Shown here: positions 6,642-11,782 of the stretch, piece by piece
How positions within the stretch are numbered: the stretch's first letter is position 1
Layout: every line of letters starts with the position of its first letter
DNA from: Chloroflexota bacterium
Lineage (GTDB): Bacteria; Chloroflexota; Anaerolineae; Fen-1058
DNA length: 11,782 nt
Direction of reading: 5' to 3'
NCBI GenBank assembly: GCA_016219235.1
Contig: JACRBO010000352.1
Coordinates: 1 to 11,782, forward strand
Made by a program: the position numbers and the translations under genes
Notes under the pieces: generated by a model
Told to the model about the DNA's origin: nothing
Databases searched by the model: none
Seen by the model: only the letters and a program-made list of their open reading frames with translations

Positions 6642-8729
6642 TCACACGTTCTGTGTGGGTCTGGCCGCCTCAACTTCGACGCGATTGTCGTGATAGACCG
6701 CGCCGCCCATGTCCGAGTCGCGTTCAGCGACGGTGGCGTTGGCGTTAGTGGGTTGGCTGTTCAATTTGGGCCAGTAACCCTTGGGACTCATCGCCACGCC
6801 GGGCCGAACGGCCTCGCTCACTTCGACGACTGCCTGAAACTCTCCGCGATCGTTGTAGATCCGCACGCTCGCGCCGCTCGATAACTGTCGCAGCGCGGCA
6901 TCGGTTGGATGCAGCACCACGCGAATGGGTCCGGCCTGCCTTGCCAGGTCGGGCTTGTTCGCAAAGAGGCTGTTCAGAAAATAGTGCGAGGCCGGCGTGA
7001 TCAACGTTAGTGGATAACGCTTCGCCAATTCCTGATCGACCACCTCCTGCGACGGCGTATAGGTCGGCAAGGGATCGAAGCCGTCGTCGGCGGCTGTCTG
7101 CGAAAAGAACTCGATCTTGCCCGAAGGCGTTGGGAAGCCATGCGGATACGCCAGCGTCGGCTGGGGATAGTTCAAGCGCGCCCAGCCCTGCTCTTTGAGT
7201 TTCTCCAGCGTGATCCCCTTGAGCGATGGATGATCAGTATCGAGAAAGGCGCGCGCCAGATCTTCGTCGCTGTCGTAGAGACACGGCTCGGTTAGCCCCA
7301 TCTGCCGCGCCAGCCGACGAACGATCTCGGTGCCGGGCAGGCACTCACCCGGCGGCGAGATCGCCGGTTCGTTCCACAGCACGTAGAGATGACCATAGGC
7401 GTTGTGCAGATCGGCGTGTTCGGGCTGCATCGTCGTCGGCAGCAATAGATCGGCGTAGTCGGCGGTGTCCGTTTGAAAATGATCGACGACGACGGTGAAG
7501 AGATCCTCGCGCGCGAGGCCGCGACGCACCCGGTTCTGATCGGGATTGCTGGCGACCGGATTGGCGGCCAGTACCAGCAGCGCCTTCACCGGCGGATCCG
7601 TAGCCTCAAGCAGATTGTCGCCGAAGCGTGCCATTAAAAGCGTGCGCGCCGGGCGCGGGCGCAAATCAGGGCGGAACAGCCGATCAAAATTGCCCTGCAG
7701 ATAGTCGCCGGTCGAATAGACCGCGCCGCCGCCCACGTACTGCCAATCGCCGGTGACGCCGGGCATGGTCATGATCGTGCGCAGCGCCATGCCGCCGCCC
7801 GCGTGGCGTTGAATGCCCATCTTCGTGAAGATGCCCGTCGGGCGCGTCGTCGCCAATCGGTGGCCCAACGCACGAATCGTTTCTTCGGGAATGCCCGTGA
7901 TCTGCGCGACGCGTGCCGGTGGATACTCCATGATGCGCGCGCGATATTGATCCCAGCCGAGCGTGTGCTGCTCGATGTAAGCACGATCTTCCGCGCCCGA
8001 TGTGACCACGACATTCAACAGTCCCAACGCCAGCGCGGCATCCGTCCCGGGAATGATGGACATATACTCATCGGCTTGTTCAGCCGTGCGGGTGCGGATC
8101 GGATCGATCACGACCACGTAAGCGCCGTTGGTTCGCGCCTCGGCGATGAAGCGCCATACATGGTTGTGGCTCGTCAGCGGATTCGTGCCCCACAGGATGA
8201 TCAATTTGGAATGGCGGCAGCCTTCCGGATCCATGCCGTGCCGCGACCCCATGGTGTACATCGTCCCGACGCTGCCGGCGCGCGAACAGATATTGGCCGA
8301 ATGGATGGATGTGCCGAGTGTATTCCACAGCCGCTGCCCCACACCCGCTTCACCCTGAAGGAAGCCCAGACTGCCGGTTCCGACATACGGCCAGATGGCT
8401 TCGCCGCCGTGCTGCGTGATGATGCTTTTCAGACGATCGGCGATTTCGGCGAGTGCTTCGTCCCAGGTGATCCGCTCGAATCGGCCTTCACCCTTGCGAC
8501 CGATCCGCCGCAGCGGGTAGAGTAACCGATCGGGCGCAGAGACGTGATCGAGATACTTGTTCAGCTTGACGCACAGGCTGCCGCGCGTATACGGATGATC
8601 TTTGGTGCCGCGAAGATCGATCGCGCGGCCAGCCTTGACGGTCACTTCCCAACTGCACGTGTCGGGACAATCCAGCGGGCAGGCGCCTCGGACGATCTTG
8701 ATCGGGTGTTGTTCGGGCTGATCATTCAT
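6642..8729 (-). CDS. Molybdopterin-dependent oxidoreductase, soluble, [4Fe-4S]-containing
   Basis: A 695-residue member of the Mo/W-bisPGD (DMSO reductase) superfamily. The N-terminal Fe4S4 domain has Cys17, Cys21, Cys25 and Cys53 (CPLDCPDTC, then GSLC). Cys148 in ANICSRAGS aligns by eye with the Mo-ligand cysteine region of nitrate reductases such as NapA. Cofactor-domain motifs include IILWGTNPLTSHNH, VVIDPIRTRTAEQAD and VLAANPVASNPDQ; the molybdopterin dinucleotide-binding domain runs from about 570 to the end. There is no Tat signal, so the enzyme is cytoplasmic, and no electron-transfer subunit gene is adjacent. The substrate is unknown. ATG 8729 is chosen: GGAGG lies five bases upstream, and the start overlaps the preceding stop as TGATG. 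ATGs at 8732 and 8741 are possible. It follows a Nim-like flavoprotein gene, with convergent GH5 on the other side. Confidence 0.92.
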   Translation of the reverse strand: MNDQPEQHPIKIVRGACPLDCPDTCSWEVTVKAGRAIDLRGTKDHPYTRGSLCVKLNKYLDHVSAPDRLLYPLRRIGRKGEGRFERITWDEALAEIADRLKSIITQHGGEAIWPYVGTGSLGFLQGEAGVGQRLWNTLGTSIHSANICSRAGSVGTMYTMGSRHGMDPEGCRHSKLIILWGTNPLTSHNHVWRFIAEARTNGAYVVVIDPIRTRTAEQADEYMSIIPGTDAALALGLLNVVVTSGAEDRAYIEQHTLGWDQYRARIMEYPPARVAQITGIPEETIRALGHRLATTRPTGIFTKMGIQRHAGGGMALRTIMTMPGVTGDWQYVGGGAVYSTGDYLQGNFDRLFRPDLRPRPARTLLMARFGDNLLEATDPPVKALLVLAANPVASNPDQNRVRRGLAREDLFTVVVDHFQTDTADYADLLLPTTMQPEHADLHNAYGHLYVLWNEPAISPPGECLPGTEIVRRLARQMGLTEPCLYDSDEDLARAFLDTDHPSLKGITLEKLKEQGWARLNYPQPTLAYPHGFPTPSGKIEFFSQTAADDGFDPLPTYTPSQEVVDQELAKRYPLTLITPASHYFLNSLFANKPDLARQAGPIRVVLHPTDAALRQLSSGASVRIYNDRGEFQAVVEVSEAVRPGVAMSPKGYWPKLNSQPTNANATVAERDSDMGGAVYHDNRVEVEAARPTQNV

Positions 8730-9295
8730 CATTGCCTCCATTCTTCCCCTCGCGTCTGATCATACCAAAACGCGCCCGGGTAATCTTCGGCCACCTGTTT
8801 CCGCTTGCCGCTCCACTGCTCGATCTCGATGCGATACACGGCGGTGCGCGCCAATTCCGCCGGCTGAATAGCGCGATAATCCTGGCCGTACTTCAGGTGC
8901 GCAAAGTACTTTTTTAACAGCAGTTGCAGCGCGCGGGTGGCTTCCGCTTCGTCGGCAACAGTCGCCGCACGGCCAAACACGACGACGCTCGCGAATTCGC
9001 TGCCCATACCGAACGCGGTCGGCGCGGGCAGCTGTCGGCCCATCTCACTCACGCTAAAACAGACGGAGGCGTTGGCCTCGACGTCGGTGCGCGTGCGCCC
9101 GGCCGGCGCGGCGTGCATGTAGATCACGTTGGCGGTTTCATCGAACACAAAATGACGCGACGTGATGTAGGGCTGTCCCGCGTTGGCGGTCGCCAGGATG
9201 CCGATGGCCGCCCGATGCAGCATGGCGCGAATCCACGCTTCATCTTCGACGGCGCGATCTTTACGTTTGACTTGAGCAATTGGAATGGGTTTCAT
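8729..9295 (-). CDS. Pyridoxamine 5'-phosphate oxidase-family flavin-binding protein (Nim-like)
   Basis: A 188-residue split-barrel FMN-binding protein of the COG3467/NimA-like group. Family marks are VKRKDRAVEDEAW (9-21), AIGILATANAGQPYITSRHFVFDE (30-53), VIYMHAAPAGRT (57-68), SVCFSVSE, FASVVVFGRA and IEQWSGKRKQ. Some relatives reduce nitroimidazoles; the physiological role of most is unknown. It ends in TGA overlapping the ATG of the molybdopterin enzyme, with a GGAGG inside its last codons serving that gene. ATG 9295 is preferred because family similarity starts there; an in-frame GTG at 9328 would add eleven residues. No Shine-Dalgarno precedes 9295, and a -10-like box ends six bases before it, so translation may be leaderless. 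Confidence 0.85.
   Translation of the reverse strand: MKPIPIAQVKRKDRAVEDEAWIRAMLHRAAIGILATANAGQPYITSRHFVFDETANVIYMHAAPAGRTRTDVEANASVCFSVSEMGRQLPAPTAFGMGSEFASVVVFGRAATVADEAEATRALQLLLKKYFAHLKYGQDYRAIQPAELARTAVYRIEIEQWSGKRKQVAEDYPGAFWYDQTRGEEWRQ
8735..8739 (-). promoter_or_regulatory. Ribosome binding site of the molybdopterin enzyme, inside the flavoprotein gene
   Basis: GGAGG on the minus strand, in the last codons of the Nim-like gene, five bases before ATG 8729 and only two before ATG 8732. The spacing favours 8729. Confidence 0.6.
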
Positions 9296-9301
9296 CGGCC
9301 T

Positions 9302-9330
9302 AATGTAACTCAAGAAGGGTCTTGACACAA
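9302..9330 (-). promoter_or_regulatory. Possible promoter of the Nim-like/molybdopterin enzyme pair
   Basis: The minus strand has TTGTGT (9330-9325) and TACATT (9307-9302) separated by 17 bp. The -10 ends six bases before ATG 9295, which would make a leaderless message. Both hexamers deviate from consensus. The rest of the 63-bp gap 9296-9358 holds half of a repeat shared with 1512-1556. Confidence 0.35.
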
Positions 9331-9347
9331 GTGCCGCCGCCTGGTCG

Positions 9348-9392
9348 CTTGCCCGGCATCAGACATTTGAAACAGGGCGGTTGTCTCGTTTC
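9348..9392. repeat. Diverged 45-bp copy of the B3/B4 gene start region (1512-1556)
   Basis: Ungapped alignment of 9348-9392 with 1512-1556, same orientation, matches at 37 of 45 positions. At 1512-1556 the segment covers the start codon, first codons and ribosome-site leader of the B3/B4 gene. Here the ATG is CTG (9375-9373), and similarity stops after about nine codons. The copy overlaps the end of the SWIM gene, encoding its residues 310-319 and stop. It is most simply a remnant of a second B3/B4 gene or a recombination scar. Confidence 0.7.
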
Positions 9393-10318
9393 GTTGAAAC
9401 AGAATGGGTAGTGCGAATGGACGTGTCTTTGAAGGCTGCATTCAATGCTGCCTCAGTCACACCCCGATAGGCCACCGTCATCATCGCGATAAAGTCTTCT
9501 TTGCCGTGCCAGAAACCCGGCTTACCCAGCCGTTTGATCGGAGCCGCGTCGAGGGGCGGACGTTCGATCGTCGTGCGCCAGTCCGCTAAATCTGCGGCCA
9601 TCACCCAGAACCGATCGATCTCGGCGTCCAACGAGATCGCCGGTTCTTTAATTGCGCCGATGGTTTCGGCTTTCTTCGCGCGCGACCGCTTGGCCGGTGC
9701 GGGCGCAGGCGTGGCGTCAGTGTCTGAGGCCGATCGACGGGCGCGCAACAAATCCATAATCTCGCTCTTGCTCTTGCCGCGCAACCGAAACAACAAAAAC
9801 GGATCGCCGTCGAATTGTTCACCCAACAGATAATACACCGCCGCGATGTGCTTGCAGGGATTGGAATAATCCGGGCACGAGCAGTTCGTGATCAAATCAT
9901 CAGACTTGAGCGGAAACAGGCTGACCTTTGCCGTGGCAAATGCTTCCTCGATTTCATTCGGCATTTCCCCGGCGAGTAATTTCGCCGCAAAGATCGCCTG
10001 GGCCGCCATCGCATCGGCGGCGCCGGCCCATTGCGCATCGGACAGCGGCTTGATGCTGATCTTGACTTTGTAAGGCTGAGGCCGACTGCCCTGCACCTGC
10101 GCCGTGACCTTGCCCGTCGTGATGTCGATGTTAAGCACCTGTCCGCTGCGCGCATACGAGCGCCCCCGACTCAGGCGGCCCGGATCGACCAGGCGCTCCA
10201 GCGCGATCAGCCAGCGGCTGGCCCACCACGTCTGCCCGAACTTCTTGCTCTGCGCCTTGATGCCGTCCGCATGCCTGCGCGGCTTCGGCTTTGGATAGTA
10301 ACCCCAACCCCAGCCCAT
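9359..10318 (-). CDS. SWIM zinc-finger protein
   Basis: A 319-residue protein with the N-terminus MGWGWGYYPKPKPRR, typical of bacterial SWIM proteins found next to SNF2 helicases. The zinc ligands are Cys146, Cys148, Cys155 and His157 (NCSCPDYSNPCKH). SWIM domains are thought to bind nucleic acid or protein. A basic linker rich in Ala, Pro, Lys and Arg (about 200-225) follows, then a C-terminal part with DRFWVMAADLADW and KRLGKPGFWHGKEDFI. ATG 10318 has GGAG five bases upstream. The SNF2 gene lies 127 bp upstream on the same strand, and the gap is filled by repeats. The last ten residues (KRDNRPVSNV) are encoded by a diverged copy of the B3/B4 gene start region, so the native C-terminus may be lost or replaced. 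Confidence 0.87.
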   Translation of the reverse strand: MGWGWGYYPKPKPRRHADGIKAQSKKFGQTWWASRWLIALERLVDPGRLSRGRSYARSGQVLNIDITTGKVTAQVQGSRPQPYKVKISIKPLSDAQWAGAADAMAAQAIFAAKLLAGEMPNEIEEAFATAKVSLFPLKSDDLITNCSCPDYSNPCKHIAAVYYLLGEQFDGDPFLLFRLRGKSKSEIMDLLRARRSASDTDATPAPAPAKRSRAKKAETIGAIKEPAISLDAEIDRFWVMAADLADWRTTIERPPLDAAPIKRLGKPGFWHGKEDFIAMMTVAYRGVTEAALNAAFKDTSIRTTHSVSTKRDNRPVSNV

Positions 10319-10327
10319 AGTGACTCC

Positions 10328-10445
10328 GTAGATTAGTAGATTGGGGATTAGTAGATTGGTAGATTGGGAATTGGTAGATTAGTCGAACATCAAAGCCTAC
10401 CAATCAGCCAAGCACCAATGTACTAATTTACCAATGTACCAATTT
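10328..10445. repeat. Two opposed arrays of 7-8-base units between the SNF2 and SWIM genes
   Basis: 10328-10380 is a plus-strand run of seven- and eight-base units of the type gtagatt/agtagatt/ggtagatt. 10397-10445 carries related units in the opposite orientation (minus strand acattggt, aaattagt, acattggt). ATTGGTAG (10370-10377) and CTACCAAT (10397-10404) form a perfect 8-bp stem around a 19-base loop. The arrays occupy almost the whole intergenic gap. There are no spacers, so it is not a CRISPR array. Confidence 0.8.
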
Positions 10446-11782
10446 CTATTCCCCCACCGCATCCTTCCGCAACGCAAACAGCTCGCGCAGTTGATCGGTG
10501 GACAGTTCCGTGATCCAGCCCTCGCTCATACCGACGATGCTTTCGGCCAGCGCCTTCTTGCGCTCGATCAGATCATCGATCTTTTCTTCAAACGTGCCCG
10601 CGCACAGATATTTGTGCACCTGCACATTCTTCGTCTGGCCGATGCGGAAGGCGCGATCGGTCGCCTGATTCTCGACGGCGGGATTCCACCACCGATCGAA
10701 GTGGAAGACGTGATTGGCTCCCGTGAGATTCAAGCCTGTGCCGCCCGCTTTGATCGACAGGACAAACACCCCCGGCGCGTGCGGATCGGTCTGGAAGCGT
10801 TCAACCATTTTGTCGCGCGTCTTGGCCGGCGTGCCGCCGTGCAGGAAAAACACTTCATCGCCAAAAGTATCTTGCAGATAACTTTGCAGCAGCTTGCCCA
10901 TCTCCGCGAACTGCGTGAAGATCAACGCCTTATCGCGCACGGCACGCACTTCGTCCAGCATTTCCGTCAGACGTTCCAATTTGCCGCTGCGATTGGCGAT
11001 CGCGCTGCCATCCCCCAAAAACTGTGCCGGATGATTACACACTTGCTTCAACTTCAACAGCGTGCCCAGCACCAGCCCGCGCCGATTGATCCCCTCGGCC
11101 TCTTCGAGCCGCAACAACGAATCGCGCACCACGGCTTGATACAGCGTCGCCTGTTCCTTCGTCAACGAGCAGTACACCTTCATCTCGTTCTTGTCGGGCA
11201 AATCGCTGATGACGGCGGGATCGGTCTTCACGCGCCGCAGGATGAACGGCCCGACGAGCGCCTTCAGGCGTTTCGTGGCGGCTTCGTCTCCCGCCCGCTC
11301 GATCGGCCTGGCGAGGCGATCGAGAAAATCGTTTTGCGAGCCAAGATAACCCGGATTCAAAAACTGAAAGATGCTCCAGAGTTCGGTCAACCGGTTTTCG
11401 ACCGGCGTGCCTGTCAACGCCACATGCCAGCGCGCGTTGAGTTTGCGCGCCGCCTGTGCCTGTTTTGCGCCGGGATTCTTGATGTTCTGCGCCTCGTCGA
11501 GTATCACCTCACGCCACTCGATGGCGGTGAGGGTCTTCTCGTCACGATGCAGCAGCGCATACGAACTGATCACAATATCATGCTGATCGGCCTGCGTCTC
11601 CAGATCGATCGCTTTGCGGCCTGCGCCGTGATAGACCAGCACGCGCAAGTCAGGTCCGAAGCGCGCCAGTTCGCGCTGCCAGTTGCCCACCACCGAGGTC
11701 GGACAGATCAACAGTGCGGGCTGCTGAGCCGCCTGCGTCGATCGCGCATGCAACAGCAGCGCAATGATCTGGATCGTCTTGC
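10446..11782 (-). CDS. SNF2-family helicase/ATPase, C-terminal part (truncated by window edge)
   Basis: The visible 445 codons hold most of the two-lobe SNF2 motor. At the right edge is the end of motif I ([11 protein letters not shown]). Then come [12 protein letters not shown] (Ia), LDEAQN (II, DEAQ at 11498-11487), [26 protein letters not shown] (III), [10 protein letters not shown] (IV), [26 protein letters not shown] (V) and [11 protein letters not shown] (VI, 10667-10635). This is an ATP-driven translocase acting on DNA or RNA-polymerase complexes. The apparent start at 11753 is an internal TTG; the frame stays open to 11782, so the N-terminal domains are outside. TAG at 10448-10446 ends the gene. 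A SWIM protein gene follows 127 bp downstream, a common bacterial arrangement that suggests a functional pair. No methylase or nuclease is next to it in view. Confidence 0.95.
   Translation of the reverse strand, partial: KTIQIIALLLHARSTQAAQQPALLICPTSVVGNWQRELARFGPDLRVLVYHGAGRKAIDLETQADQHDIVISSYALLHRDEKTLTAIEWREVILDEAQNIKNPGAKQAQAARKLNARWHVALTGTPVENRLTELWSIFQFLNPGYLGSQNDFLDRLARPIERAGDEAATKRLKALVGPFILRRVKTDPAVISDLPDKNEMKVYCSLTKEQATLYQAVVRDSLLRLEEAEGINRRGLVLGTLLKLKQVCNHPAQFLGDGSAIANRSGKLERLTEMLDEVRAVRDKALIFTQFAEMGKLLQSYLQDTFGDEVFFLHGGTPAKTRDKMVERFQTDPHAPGVFVLSIKAGGTGLNLTGANHVFHFDRWWNPAVENQATDRAFRIGQTKNVQVHKYLCAGTFEEKIDDLIERKKALAESIVGMSEGWITELSTDQLRELFALRKDAVGE

Noticed and set aside
7803..8525. 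240-residue open frame on the plus strand
   Set aside because: Antisense to the molybdopterin enzyme, with no recognisable motif; a coding shadow.
10328..10445. CRISPR array
   Set aside because: Units are 7-8 bases, degenerate and contiguous with no unique spacers, and no cas gene is present.
1643..11782. A multi-gene defence system combining HEPN/MNT, SNF2 and SWIM
   Set aside because: The two units are more than 7 kb apart, separated by metabolic genes on both strands, and lack the methylase, nuclease or phospholipase genes of known SNF2-containing systems.

Overview
The window is GC-rich, densely coded bacterial chromosome. It holds eight complete and two edge-truncated protein genes and no rRNA, tRNA or CRISPR array. 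Gene content (MurE, an HEPN/MNT pair, a GH3 plus GH5 glycosidase pair, a soluble molybdopterin oxidoreductase, a Nim-like flavoprotein, an SNF2/SWIM pair), degenerate heptanucleotide arrays and TGn-extended -10 boxes resemble Chloroflexota (Anaerolineae-like) DNA. That placement is an inference, not a proven assignment.

Layout. 1-618 (minus) is the N-terminal two domains of murE, running off the left edge. 619-873 is non-coding: a leaderless-type murE promoter, a heptad array and a 164-bp MITE-like element with 17-bp inverted ends and a TA duplication. The element sits exactly in the stop codon of the next gene, a solo B3/B4-domain protein (874-1539, minus). 1643-2340 (minus) is an overlapping MNT/HEPN toxin-antitoxin-type pair. 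A divergent promoter region (2341-2441) separates it from a plus-strand two-gene glycosidase operon: a GH3 beta-glycosidase (2442-4709) and a GH5 enzyme that looks like the glucosylceramidase/steryl-glucosidase subgroup (4739-6613). From 6642 to the right edge all genes are on the minus strand. In transcription order they are a SNF2 helicase (partial), a SWIM zinc-finger protein, a Nim-like FMN-binding protein and a molybdopterin oxidoreductase. The last two overlap by one base.

How the genes work together. The two glycosidases lack signal peptides and probably remove beta-linked sugars from imported or cytoplasmic glycosides, perhaps glycolipids. The flavoprotein and the Mo enzyme are translationally coupled, suggesting a shared redox job. 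SNF2 and SWIM proteins are frequent neighbours in bacteria and probably act together on nucleic acid. I see no convincing complete new defence or biosynthetic system.

The most unusual signals are in the small-scale DNA structure. They are the MITE in a stop codon, heptad arrays at three sites (one inside the murE reading frame), and a 45-bp diverged copy of the B3/B4 gene start that forms the last ten codons of the SWIM gene 7.8 kb away.
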